DNA of 13,677 bases from Bacteroidaceae bacterium (GTDB lineage Bacteria > Bacteroidota > Bacteroidia > Bacteroidales > Bacteroidaceae), in NCBI GenBank assembly GCA_900765575.1, contig CAAFRW010000228.1, positions 1 to 13,677 of the forward strand. Reading direction: 5' to 3'. The notes beneath the pieces were generated by a model. That model saw only the letters and a list, made by a program, of their open reading frames with translations. It had not been told where the DNA came from and did no database searches. Below, piece by piece: positions 1-8,587 of the stretch. Each line of letters starts with the position of its first letter. Within the stretch, counting starts at the first letter, position 1. A program made the position numbers and the translations under genes.

Positions 1-2000
1 CGACATGAAAGATAAGCATTCAAAGCCGATGGAGAAAGTATCTTCTTTTTCGTATACTCGAAGCGGGAGAGTAATTTCTGCATGACCTCTTCTGTTTTTT
101 CTATAGTAATGGGACTACCGATTTGAGGGGTCTGTCCGGCCGTAATAAACTCTTTCTTTATTTCATGAGGACTCTCTACCAACATTTGCAACATAAAACG
201 CGACATTTCACCCCGGTTTAAACCATCCGTAGAGCTATTATAAAGGAGGGATACTTTCTCTGCCCGCTGCATCAAACGATAGAAATAATAAGCGTATACG
301 GCATTCTTATGCTCTATCAATGTCATGCCAAAAGCCCGCCGTAAATTGTAAGGAATAAAAGAAGAGTCTCCTCCGGATTTTGGTAATTTGCCTTCATTCA
401 ACGATAGCATGGCCACATGCTTAAAATCGAGGTTACGCGTTTCGAGCACTCCCATAATTTGTAAACCAATGGCCGGTTCACCATGGAATGGAATAGAAGA
501 GGAGGAGAGTACCCTTGACAACAAACGGGAGAATGTTTCCGTACGAATCTGCAAATCACCTTCTTCTATTAACAGACGGAAACGGCCTACCGCTGTATAT
601 GCTTTAAAAAGAGATTCACGATATAAGGGGTCGAATACATCTTCTTCCTCTTTACGCTCCTGATATAATGCCGCCACTCTTTTCAATACGTCCTCCAGAT
701 AAATGCAGAGTTCTAGATTTCCTTTCCGCGGAGTAAAGATTAGTGTTAGTATTTCGTCCTGCTGCAATTCGGAGGGAAGCGGATAAAAACGATTCTTTCT
801 CGTTAAATCCCACTCCAGCTTTTCCGCCAACGCAGACAAACGGCAAGTATAAGAATGTTTAAGTACAGTCGATACAAATTCGTAAGCATAACGTCCCGTA
901 TCTTCATTATACCCTACCGTCTGAAGCTCAATCAATCCCTTGAGAAAGCTATAGACCGGAGTTTGTGCCAATGGAAATCCCATTGTTATATTAACATGCT
1001 TCACTATATCCCCCGGCAACGAATGAAATACCGGTTGCAGCAAAGCTTCATTACAAAGTACAACAGCCGTTTCGGATTCTTTTTCCGTTAAGTTTTCACG
1101 TAACCAACCGGACAAGAAGCGTGCCTGTACATTTTCTGTAGAAGCTTCTATGTACCGGATTTCTTTAGGATGGGAATAATTATCAAAATAGTCCTGCGAA
1201 AGAGATGAAGGGAACTCTGCCAAATTGCGCTTTATAAATAGTCCGGCTTCATGATTGGCAACATTGAGATATGAAACATCATAATCCCAATAAAACAATG
1301 CCTTCCCAACCTCCTGCAAATAGCTGAACAAACGGTGCTCCACCTTATTTAATACGTTGAAACCTACAAACACATACTTGTCATACGGAAACATTTCGGT
1401 ATGGAGATGTTCGCTGGCTTCCCGATAAAGCATACCTTCATAAGCTATTTTCTTTGTATCCAAACACGCTCTATAGTTCGTATAAATATCGCCCAATACA
1501 CTCCAAAGAGAGATAAAACGCTGCTTCAATTCTGTGGTTTTAGCCAATGAAAAGTTTTGAAAGAATTGCTGAATGGCTTCTTCTTGTTCCGGAGTCAGAA
1601 AGTCGATTCCTTCCAAATCTTTTAAAGCCTGAAGATTGCCGAACAATTTACCGGCATCTACCAGATTCTTGTCTACATCATCAAAATCGGAAATTAAAAG
1701 CTCTCCCCAGAAATAGAATTCATCCAACGTTTCCTTACTATGGGTTGACTCTACAAAGACTTTATAAAGTTCGCAAACCAATTGAATGGAATCGCCAATT
1801 TCCCGGTCGGACAAAGAGCGGAAAAGTTCGCTGATAGTAATATAAGCCGGAGCCCATACCGGTTTATCCGATTTGGACGCTAGGTATTCATTAAAGAACA
1901 AACCGGCACGTTTATTGGGAAATACAACTGCCGTGCGTGATAAGTCACCTCCCAACTTGTCGTACAAATCCTCTGCCACTAATTTCAAGAAAGGTTCCAT
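1..2000 (-). CDS. addB: AddB-like PD-(D/E)XK nuclease/inactivated helicase subunit, 3' end beyond the window
   Basis: The frame read from the ATG at 2000-1998 is open without a stop for 666 codons to the left edge, so the gene is partial at its C-terminus. The likely role is the second subunit of an AddAB-type helicase-nuclease that processes double-strand ends for recombination. The N-terminus (VVFPNKRAGLFF, about residues 25-36) sits where AddB proteins of Firmicutes have a Walker A loop. Here the GxGKT residues are absent, as I would expect for Bacteroidota AddB-like proteins, so this subunit probably does not hydrolyse ATP. The last visible residues, LSPSALNAYLSC with Cys666, resemble the start of the AddB C-terminal nuclease domain, where a first cysteine of a Fe-S cluster lies; the PD-(D/E)XK core itself would be outside the window. 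The start lies 2 nt after the stop of the AddA-like gene, which suggests co-transcription and translational coupling. Family assignment rests on context plus these motifs. Confidence 0.85.
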   Translation of the reverse strand, partial: MEPFLKLVAEDLYDKLGGDLSRTAVVFPNKRAGLFFNEYLASKSDKPVWAPAYITISELFRSLSDREIGDSIQLVCELYKVFVESTHSKETLDEFYFWGELLISDFDDVDKNLVDAGKLFGNLQALKDLEGIDFLTPEQEEAIQQFFQNFSLAKTTELKQRFISLWSVLGDIYTNYRACLDTKKIAYEGMLYREASEHLHTEMFPYDKYVFVGFNVLNKVEHRLFSYLQEVGKALFYWDYDVSYLNVANHEAGLFIKRNLAEFPSSLSQDYFDNYSHPKEIRYIEASTENVQARFLSGWLRENLTEKESETAVVLCNEALLQPVFHSLPGDIVKHVNITMGFPLAQTPVYSFLKGLIELQTVGYNEDTGRYAYEFVSTVLKHSYTCRLSALAEKLEWDLTRKNRFYPLPSELQQDEILTLIFTPRKGNLELCIYLEDVLKRVAALYQERKEEEDVFDPLYRESLFKAYTAVGRFRLLIEEGDLQIRTETFSRLLSRVLSSSSIPFHGEPAIGLQIMGVLETRNLDFKHVAMLSLNEGKLPKSGGDSSFIPYNLRRAFGMTLIEHKNAVYAYYFYRLMQRAEKVSLLYNSSTDGLNRGEMSRFMLQMLVESPHEIKKEFITAGQTPQIGSPITIEKTEEVMQKLLSRFEYTKKKILSPSALNAYLSC

Positions 2001-2002
2001 CT

Positions 2003-5000
2003 CTACTGTTCTTTTATTTCTTCCAACTCATTCTTATAAACATACCACAAATACCCTTTCACTTGTCTGTATCCCATTTGCATCAACAACTGCATATATT
2101 CTTGTACCTGGGCTGCATACTCCGGACTTTTCTTTCCGAATTTGAAATCGACCACCACTACCTCGCCATCCTTAATCATAACCCGGTCCGGACGGCGTAT
2201 CTGCAATTCTCCATCTACATTTTGCAGAATAGAACATTCATTGTATAATTCCCAATTTCCGGAAAACCATTCCTCCACCATGGGATGGGAAACGGCCTTT
2301 CTGACCAATTTCTTTATTGAATCCGTAGACTGGATACTATCTACCACACCTTCTAACTGCATCCGGTGCAGGACGGTATCTACGTCTTCCAATGTATGGA
2401 TAACAGAAAACAGACGATGCAATAAGCGTCCCTGCTGGATATATTGTTCCTGCTTCTCTTTTTCATTCTCTCCACGGATGAAATCAGCCGAACGGTTCGA
2501 CTGGCGAAACTCCACTTTATTCAAAAATGATTCCATCTTCACATTCTGTTTCTCAGCAGGCATCAGCATACGGTTGGTTACTATTTCTTCTTTTTTAGCC
2601 TCCGACAGACATAACTCACCATACGTATAAGCAGTCATATCTTCCTCTCCCGACATAACCGTAAGAGCTTGATAAAGCAATGTGGAAACAGTGCTTTTTT
2701 CTCTTGTATGCGACCAGACCAACAAATTTTTAGAAGCACGGGTGAAGGCTACGTATAGCAAATTCAGGTTATCTATCCATAATTGCAACCGCTCCTTCAA
2801 ATAATCGTCTCGGTATACCGATTGAGCCATACCCTTTGAATAATTAACCGGAATTAAATCCAGGGCATTAAATGGAGCCTCTCCCGGTACACACCACAAA
2901 AGCTGGGTTACACCCCGTTCTCCTTCCAAACCCCAATCACAAAAGGGAACCAACACTGTATGAAACTCCAATCCTTTTGCTTTATGGATGGAATAGATAC
3001 GAATGCCTTCCAACTCTCCGGAAGGGATTGTTTTAGCGCTTAATTTTTCTTCCCAATAAGTAATAAACATATCTAAATCGGAAGAATGCTCCTGCAAATA
3101 ATCCAGTACCGCATCGAAGAAAGCAAAAAGATAAGCATCTTGCTGTTCTATCGCCTCTAAATGAAACATAGAAAAGAGTTTTTCAATCAGTTCATACAGA
3201 GGCATCAAACGCAGTGTTTCCTGTTCTTCTATAAATCCGTCCGGTAGAAACCCGTCTGTACCATTCAACAGTAATGTATTCCAATCTATTTCATTCCGGC
3301 AAACTTCTTTTTGATAAGAAGCAGCTAATTGCGCTTTTGCAATGGTATCTCCCTCATCCGAAAGATATCTAAGCGCATCCATTAATAAACAGACCGCCAC
3401 CGAGGCATCCAAACGGAATGCTTCATCAGAAACAATCCGGTAATCGGGATAATGAGCGCTAAAATAATCGGCTATGGCCGGAATGTTTTTATTCTTACGT
3501 ACTAGTATCGTTATATCGGAAAGATGTACTCCTTGCGTTACCAATTCTTCCACACTATTTCCCAGTTCCTCCAACGTTACTTCTTGATAAGTCCGTTCTT
3601 CATCCTTATCCAGAAATTGTACTTTCACATATCCTTTTTCTTCCTCCTTCGGAGAAGATTGGCATAACTCCTTGTATGCCGACTGCAACAGCAGGCAGTC
3701 CTCTCCAAATTCATTCCGATATCCGGTATTCAGCCAGCTACAGGCTTCAGTGAAAAATTGGTTATTAAAATGAATAATATTTGCTTCACTCCGTCGGTTT
3801 ACATCTAATTTTTCCTCACGAATAGGATAGGGGCCTAACTTTTTGTTCAATCCATTGAGAATTCCCCAATCACCATTTCGCCAACGATAAATAGATTGCT
3901 TGACATCTCCCACAATCAAACTGCCTGTGCCTTGCGCCAAACCTTCCAACAATAACAGCTTAAAATTATTCCATTGCATACTGGAAGTATCCTGAAACTC
4001 ATCAATCATGACATGCCGGATATTGGTTCCTATTTTCTCAAAAACAAAAGAAGAGTCTCCTTCCTGTATCAAATGACAGAGCAAATTATTGGTATCGGAT
4101 AAAAGGAAACGATTTTCTTTCGTATTTAATTCGCGAACTTCTTCGTCGATATAAGTAAGCAGACGCAACTGATTCAGATAACGCAAGGATAAATTACATG
4201 AATGAATGAGGCGATTGTTTACAGGACGGAATTCTTCACAGGCCTTCAATATAGGAATCAGCTCTTCCGAAGCTAAAGAGGTAATTTCACGTCTAAGAGG
4301 TGAAGTCTTCGAACTCCAGTTCTGTCCATCCTCCAAACATTTCTCAACCGTAGTATTTCGTATCTCATCATCGTATTTGCCGCTTTTCAGTTTCACAAAA
4401 TAACTCATGATGCCACTCTTTCCGCGTATTAGCTGCTCCGGTTCTATTCCGTTTGCCTCCAATATTCCAAAAAACTGGTCGGCAAAACTATTCATTTCAT
4501 CTTTCGCTTGTGCCGATAAAGCCTCCAATTCTTTTTTGTAGGAAGTTATATAAGACGGTACACGAAGTTTTTCCCGCAAACCGTTTCCCCGCTCCATATA
4601 GACTTCATTGAAAATATTACGACCAAACGATTTAAGTTCTTTCGCTACATGCCAACGTTTGTCATCGGCTATTTTGTCCTTTATAAAATCAATCAGCCAA
4701 ATTAAGACTTGTGATGAACGGTCGAGTTTTTCTATCAGCGTATCAACGGCCTTATCCAATACTTCATCGTTATTCAACGATATCTCCAGATTGGCTCCAA
4801 GTCCGAGTTCACGGGCCAGATTACGCATCACAGATTGAAAAAAGGAGTCAATCGTTTCTACTCTGAAAAAACTATAGTCGTGAATTAGAAAAGAGAGGGC
4901 TCTCGCTGCTTTCTCCCGAATCTCATCTTCAGAAAAGCCGACCCCCATTTTTATATTTTTAAGATAGGCATCTGAAGCCTTATCTCCGGAAGCGATGCCA

Positions 5001-5185
5001 TAGAGTTGGCTCAATATGCGTTCCTTCATTTCGGTGGTTGCCTTATTGGTAAAGGTCACCGCCAAAATATTCCGGTACGCACGGGGATTTAATATAAGTA
5101 ACTTTATATATTCAACAGCCAGCGTAAATGTTTTACCCGAACCAGCCGAAGCTTTGTATACGATTAACTCCGAGGCGTTATTCAT
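2003..5185 (-). CDS. addA: AddA-like UvrD/Rep helicase with C-terminal nuclease domain
   Basis: This 1060-residue protein has all the hallmarks of a superfamily 1A helicase fused to a RecB-type nuclease. Walker A is ASAGSGKTF at residues 12-20, and motif Ia is VTFTNKA around 43-49. Walker B is DEFQDTS at 395-401, motif III is GDVKQSIYRWR at 426-436, and motif IV includes NRRS at 463-466. Motif V is IHKAKGLEF at 733-741 and motif VI is LLYVAFTRA at 809-817. The nuclease domain shows GRLLHRLF (His923), PDR (Asp1000), VDFKFG (Asp1013, Lys1015) and a downstream Q1026/Y1030 pair, matching the catalytic H-D-D-K arrangement of RecB/AddA nucleases. It should unwind and degrade DNA ends together with the AddB-like product that starts 2 nt downstream. 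The start at 5185 is 6 nt after the upstream acyl-CoA synthetase stop. AddA is the better name than RecB because the partner is AddB-like. All motifs look intact. Confidence 0.93.
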   Translation of the reverse strand: MNNASELIVYKASAGSGKTFTLAVEYIKLLILNPRAYRNILAVTFTNKATTEMKERILSQLYGIASGDKASDAYLKNIKMGVGFSEDEIREKAARALSFLIHDYSFFRVETIDSFFQSVMRNLARELGLGANLEISLNNDEVLDKAVDTLIEKLDRSSQVLIWLIDFIKDKIADDKRWHVAKELKSFGRNIFNEVYMERGNGLREKLRVPSYITSYKKELEALSAQAKDEMNSFADQFFGILEANGIEPEQLIRGKSGIMSYFVKLKSGKYDDEIRNTTVEKCLEDGQNWSSKTSPLRREITSLASEELIPILKACEEFRPVNNRLIHSCNLSLRYLNQLRLLTYIDEEVRELNTKENRFLLSDTNNLLCHLIQEGDSSFVFEKIGTNIRHVMIDEFQDTSSMQWNNFKLLLLEGLAQGTGSLIVGDVKQSIYRWRNGDWGILNGLNKKLGPYPIREEKLDVNRRSEANIIHFNNQFFTEACSWLNTGYRNEFGEDCLLLQSAYKELCQSSPKEEEKGYVKVQFLDKDEERTYQEVTLEELGNSVEELVTQGVHLSDITILVRKNKNIPAIADYFSAHYPDYRIVSDEAFRLDASVAVCLLMDALRYLSDEGDTIAKAQLAASYQKEVCRNEIDWNTLLLNGTDGFLPDGFIEEQETLRLMPLYELIEKLFSMFHLEAIEQQDAYLFAFFDAVLDYLQEHSSDLDMFITYWEEKLSAKTIPSGELEGIRIYSIHKAKGLEFHTVLVPFCDWGLEGERGVTQLLWCVPGEAPFNALDLIPVNYSKGMAQSVYRDDYLKERLQLWIDNLNLLYVAFTRASKNLLVWSHTREKSTVSTLLYQALTVMSGEEDMTAYTYGELCLSEAKKEEIVTNRMLMPAEKQNVKMESFLNKVEFRQSNRSADFIRGENEKEKQEQYIQQGRLLHRLFSVIHTLEDVDTVLHRMQLEGVVDSIQSTDSIKKLVRKAVSHPMVEEWFSGNWELYNECSILQNVDGELQIRRPDRVMIKDGEVVVVDFKFGKKSPEYAAQVQEYMQLLMQMGYRQVKGYLWYVYKNELEEIKEQ

Positions 5186-5191
5186 AGCGCA

Positions 5192-6850
5192 TCAGACCTC
5201 CACCTTCTGGTAAAGATAACGTTTAATACTTTTCTTTGCCGTTTTTTCAAATTCTTCCGGCATGATGACTATTTTAGATAATTGAGAGAAAGCGGGCATT
5301 TCCTTGTTTAACTCTTCACGGCTCCTGTCCAATAAGCGTTCCATTTCGCTTTTCGAAAGTCCGCACGCCATTTCATCGCTCCAATCAGGATAAACTAACG
5401 CTACCAGCCGGTCTTTCTTAAGAATTACCAACGACTCCGACACATAAGGCATATTGTTTAGTTTTGATTCTATCTCTTCGGGATAAATATTCTGGCCGGA
5501 AGAAGTCAGGAGCATATTTTTACAGCGTCCTTTTACAAATACATTTCCATCCTCATCAATAATGGCCATATCACCCGTATGCAACCATCCGTCCGAATCT
5601 ATAACCGATTTGGTAGCTTCTTCATTCTTATAATATCCCATCATCACATTATCCCCACGACACACCAATTCACCGGCAATATGAACAGGGTCGGGCGACA
5701 GCACTTTCAACTCCATGCGGGATACCACTTTACCACATGATGTATACTGCAAATCGGTCCAAAAGCTATGACAAATAATCGGGCCACATTCGGTCATACC
5801 GTATGCGATGGTATATGGAAAATCAATCATCCTCAGGAACGCTTCCACCTCGGCATTAAACGGCGCTCCGCCAATAATAATCTCTATAAAATTACCCCCA
5901 AAAACTTTCATAGCTTCCTCACGCGCCAGAGTTTTAATCTTATCATTAATGATAGGTACTTTCAGAAGAAATTTCCCCAACTTCGTATCGACACGGGGAA
6001 GAATATTCTTTTTAAAAATTTTCTCTACCACCAACGGTACACAAGAGATAACCCGCGGTTTAATTTCCGCAAAAGAGTCTGCTATAATCTTTGGAGAAGG
6101 CATCCGGGTAAGGAACCATAAATGTGCTCCTTCACATATTCCAAACAGAAAATCAAAAGTCATTCCGAACACATGTCCTAATGGAAGCATGGAAACAATG
6201 GAATCACCCGGTTTTAAATGTATCTTCTCACGACAGAATAATACATTTGAAAGTATACTTCTGTAAGGAAGCATCACGCCTTTGGAATAACCGGTAGTTC
6301 CGGAAGTATAATTAATGATAGCCAGTTCTTCTAATTTCTCCCTACGATAAGAGACATGTTCCGAACGGAAATTATAAGGGTATTTTTTTCCGAACATCTC
6401 ATTCAGATGCTCTCTTGCATACGTCAATGTATCTGAACGGGAAATTAAAAGTTGATAATCAATCAGCCCAATAATTCCTTCCAAACGCGGCATACAGGCT
6501 TCGTTCAGATTTTCCCACATCTGGTCGCCAACAAATAATAAGCGCGCCTCAGAATGGTTAACGATATGATGAATGTTATCTGCTTTAAATTCATGAAGAA
6601 TGGGCACTACTACGGCTCCGTAAGTAATGATTGCCAGAAATGCCGACCCCCAGTGTGCACTGTTACGCCCACAAACAGCAATTTTATCACCAGGTTTAAT
6701 TCCTACATTTTCGAACAAGATGTGTACCTTCTCTATTTTACGGGCCACATCTTTATATTGCATCGTTTCGCCTTTATAATCAGTCAGGGCATTTAAGTCC
6801 CAATTCTGTATAATGCTATGCTCTATATTTTCTATAAAACTTCCACTCAT
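5192..6850 (-). CDS. AMP-binding long-chain acyl-CoA synthetase-like ligase
   Basis: A 552-residue adenylate-forming enzyme that should activate a carboxylic acid, most likely a long-chain fatty acid, through an acyl-AMP to the CoA thioester. Visible core motifs, numbered from the chosen start, are the phosphate-binding loop TSGTTGYSKG at about 182-191, YGMTE at 350-354, HTGD at 424-427 and NIYPEEIE at 454-461. The C-terminal KSIKR at 540-544 carries the presumed catalytic lysine. The frame stays open upstream to an ATG at 6892, but I prefer the ATG at 6850. The 6892 codon lies within a perfect -7 promoter element (6890-6897), and the extra 14 residues are cysteine-rich and unlike the family. 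Another ATG at 6871 is possible. The gene leads an operon with addA and addB. Substrate cannot be told from sequence, and an acyl-ACP or other acyl acceptor is conceivable. Confidence 0.9.
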   Translation of the reverse strand: MSGSFIENIEHSIIQNWDLNALTDYKGETMQYKDVARKIEKVHILFENVGIKPGDKIAVCGRNSAHWGSAFLAIITYGAVVVPILHEFKADNIHHIVNHSEARLLFVGDQMWENLNEACMPRLEGIIGLIDYQLLISRSDTLTYAREHLNEMFGKKYPYNFRSEHVSYRREKLEELAIINYTSGTTGYSKGVMLPYRSILSNVLFCREKIHLKPGDSIVSMLPLGHVFGMTFDFLFGICEGAHLWFLTRMPSPKIIADSFAEIKPRVISCVPLVVEKIFKKNILPRVDTKLGKFLLKVPIINDKIKTLAREEAMKVFGGNFIEIIIGGAPFNAEVEAFLRMIDFPYTIAYGMTECGPIICHSFWTDLQYTSCGKVVSRMELKVLSPDPVHIAGELVCRGDNVMMGYYKNEEATKSVIDSDGWLHTGDMAIIDEDGNVFVKGRCKNMLLTSSGQNIYPEEIESKLNNMPYVSESLVILKKDRLVALVYPDWSDEMACGLSKSEMERLLDRSREELNKEMPAFSQLSKIVIMPEEFEKTAKKSIKRYLYQKVEV

Positions 6851-6889
6851 TAGTACATCAAATTTGCACATTTTTCTGCAAAATGCGCA

Positions 6890-6897
6890 CAAAATTA
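6890..6897 (-). promoter_or_regulatory. Candidate -7 promoter element for the acyl-CoA synthetase-addAB operon
   Basis: On the minus strand this reads TAATTTTG, a perfect match to the Bacteroidota -7 consensus TAnnTTTG. I see no TTTG at the expected 19-21 nt further upstream, so the -33 element is absent or weak. Transcription would begin roughly 7 nt downstream, giving a leader of about 30 nt before the ATG at 6850, which supports that start over the one at 6892. The assignment rests on consensus match and position only. Confidence 0.5.
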
Positions 6898-6960
6898 AGA
6901 AAGTGATTGATTCATATAAGAAGTCGAAACAAAAGTTTACATTTATTTAACAAGAGGGAC

Positions 6961-6991
6961 TTTCACTATTGTAATTCTCTTCTGAACTTTG
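6961..6991 (+). promoter_or_regulatory. Candidate promoter for the HAD gene
   Basis: A -7-like element GAACTTTG (6984-6991, one mismatch to TAnnTTTG) lies 19 nt downstream of TTTC (6961-6964, one mismatch to the -33 TTTG). The spacing is right for Bacteroidota sigma-ABfr promoters. It stands about 30 nt before the ATG at 7023 and is divergent from the promoter at 6890-6897. Confidence 0.5.
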
Positions 6992-7022
6992 CACACTGAA
7001 AAAACAATAGAGTATTAGTTAT

Positions 7023-7688
7023 ATGGATACAAAGAAACCTATTGCCGCATTATTTGATTTAGACGGCGTTATATTGGATACAGAAAGCCAATATAGTATT
7101 TATTGGAAAGAACAAGGACAAAAATACAGACCGGATATCCCTCATTTTGAGCAAAAAATCAAAGGAAATACGATGAAAGTGATATTGGAGTATTTTAAAG
7201 ACCAACCGGGAGTACCGGAACTTGTCACACAAGGATTAAATGACTTTGAAACCCAAATGAATTATCATTTTATACCCGGTGCTGAAGATTTTATTAAAGA
7301 ACTACACAATCATGGAGTCAAAACGGCGATTGTAACAAGTTCTAACGAACTGAAAATGGCTTGTGTTTACAAAGCTCATCCACACTTTAAGGAGTTATTC
7401 GACCGCATCTTAACCGCAGATATGTTTAAAAGCTCTAAACCGGACCCGGACTGTTATCTTTTGGGAGCGAGCCTATTTGAAACGACTCCTGAGAACTGTA
7501 TTGTTTTCGAAGATTCGTTCAACGGTCTTGAAGCTGGGAACAGGGCAGGAATGACTGTTATAGGGCTTTCTACCACCAATTCTAGAGAAGAAATCTGCAA
7601 CAAATCACATTATGTCATTCCCGACTTCCAAGGCTTCACTTTTGAAAAAATGCATGCCATCATGAAGGATTTCAATAAAAAGCCGTAA
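7023..7688 (+). CDS. HAD-superfamily phosphatase/beta-phosphoglucomutase-like protein
   Basis: A 221-residue cytosolic HAD hydrolase with all four motifs. Motif I is DLDGV with nucleophile Asp12 and acid/base Asp14. Motif II is TSSN with Ser106 (Thr105 adjacent), motif III is Lys139 in KSSKPDP, and motif IV is the acidic pair Glu163-Asp164 in FEDSFNGLEAG. The helical cap inserted after motif I, together with GLEAG after motif IV, places it in the beta-phosphoglucomutase-like subfamily. Members are either sugar phosphomutases or small-molecule sugar-phosphate phosphatases, and the sequence does not decide between these. It starts 172 nt from the divergent acyl-CoA synthetase start. Its TAA overlaps the -7 element of the panB promoter. 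No partner sugar phosphorylase is nearby, which makes a phosphatase role somewhat more likely than a phosphoglucomutase role. Confidence 0.9.
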   Translation: MDTKKPIAALFDLDGVILDTESQYSIYWKEQGQKYRPDIPHFEQKIKGNTMKVILEYFKDQPGVPELVTQGLNDFETQMNYHFIPGAEDFIKELHNHGVKTAIVTSSNELKMACVYKAHPHFKELFDRILTADMFKSSKPDPDCYLLGASLFETTPENCIVFEDSFNGLEAGNRAGMTVIGLSTTNSREEICNKSHYVIPDFQGFTFEKMHAIMKDFNKKP

Positions 7689-7693
7689 CTTTG
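7686..7693 (+). promoter_or_regulatory. Candidate -7 element for panB, overlapping the HAD stop codon
   Basis: TAACTTTG matches TAnnTTTG perfectly, and its first three bases are the HAD stop codon. No TTTG occurs 19-21 nt upstream, so only the -7 half is convincing. It lies about 35 nt before the panB ATG at 7728, a typical leader length. It would allow panB transcription independent of the HAD gene. Confidence 0.5.
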
Positions 7694-7727
7694 CCGCCGA
7701 ATAGTTTAACATATAACAAGTAAAATT

Positions 7728-8549
7728 ATGGCAGGATACATTTCAGACGACTCACGTAAAGTGACGACTCATCGTTTATTTGAGATGAAACAGCGTGGTG
7801 AAAAGATTTCCATGCTCACCTCATATGATTACACAACCGCACAAATTGTAGATGGCGCAGGAATTGATGCCATTTTAGTAGGGGATTCCGCTTCAAACGT
7901 TATGGCCGGAAACATTACGACTCTTCCCATGACGCTCGACCAAATGATTTATCATGGAAAATCCGTAGTAAGAGGAGTTAAACGTGCTTTAGTGATTGTA
8001 GACATGCCTTTCGGTTCCTATCAGGGAAACGAACTGGAAGGATTAGCGTCAGCTATCCGCATCATGAAAGAGAGCCATGCCGACGCTTTGAAACTGGAAG
8101 GAGGAGAGGAGATTATCGACACGGTAAAACGTATTATTTCTGCCGGTATTCCTGTAATGGGACATCTGGGATTGATGCCGCAATCCATTAACAAATATGG
8201 AACTTATACAGTCCGTGCCAAAGAAACGGAAGAAGCCGAAAAACTGGTACGCGACGCTCATTTGCTGGAAGAAGCCGGATGTTTCGGAGTCGTATTGGAG
8301 AAAATACCGGCATCACTGGCCGAAAGAGTTGCCAAAGAACTGAGTATTCCGGTAATCGGTATCGGTGCCGGAGGTAAAGTAGACGGACAGGTGCTGGTTG
8401 TAACGGATATGTTAGGTATGACAAACGGATTCAGCCCGCGTTTCTTACGCCGATATGCTAATTTGTACGAGGTTATGACTAATGCTATCGGACAGTATGT
8501 AGAAGATGTCAAAAGTTCTGATTTCCCGAACGAAAAGGAACAATACTAA
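7728..8549 (+). CDS. panB: 3-methyl-2-oxobutanoate hydroxymethyltransferase (ketopantoate hydroxymethyltransferase)
   Basis: PanB transfers a hydroxymethyl group from 5,10-methylenetetrahydrofolate to 3-methyl-2-oxobutanoate, giving ketopantoate, the first committed step of pantothenate and CoA synthesis. The 273-residue length is normal. Conserved active-site residues are all visible: Asp53-Ser54 in VGDSASN, Asp92 in VDMPFGSY, Lys122 and Glu124 in KLEGG, and Glu191 in VLEKIP. They correspond to the Mg-binding and catalytic residues known from E. coli PanB (Asp45, Asp84, Lys112, Glu114, Glu181). The GHLGLMPQS and IGIGAG segments are also typical. It starts 39 nt after the HAD gene and ends 38 nt before the MFS transporter, so it may be co-transcribed with either. 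No other pan gene lies in the window. Confidence 0.97.
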   Translation: MAGYISDDSRKVTTHRLFEMKQRGEKISMLTSYDYTTAQIVDGAGIDAILVGDSASNVMAGNITTLPMTLDQMIYHGKSVVRGVKRALVIVDMPFGSYQGNELEGLASAIRIMKESHADALKLEGGEEIIDTVKRIISAGIPVMGHLGLMPQSINKYGTYTVRAKETEEAEKLVRDAHLLEEAGCFGVVLEKIPASLAERVAKELSIPVIGIGAGGKVDGQVLVVTDMLGMTNGFSPRFLRRYANLYEVMTNAIGQYVEDVKSSDFPNEKEQY

Positions 8550-8587
8550 TCTATCATCAAGGAAATACATAAATAAATGTAACCAAT

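Noticed and set aside
2142..2630. A 162-codon plus-strand open frame inside addA.
   Set aside because: It is antisense to the intact nuclease domain of AddA and has serine/cysteine-rich, shadow-like composition.
6851..6892. Upstream ATG at 6892 for the acyl-CoA synthetase.
   Set aside because: It overlaps the perfect -7 element at 6890-6897, so the transcript should start downstream of it.
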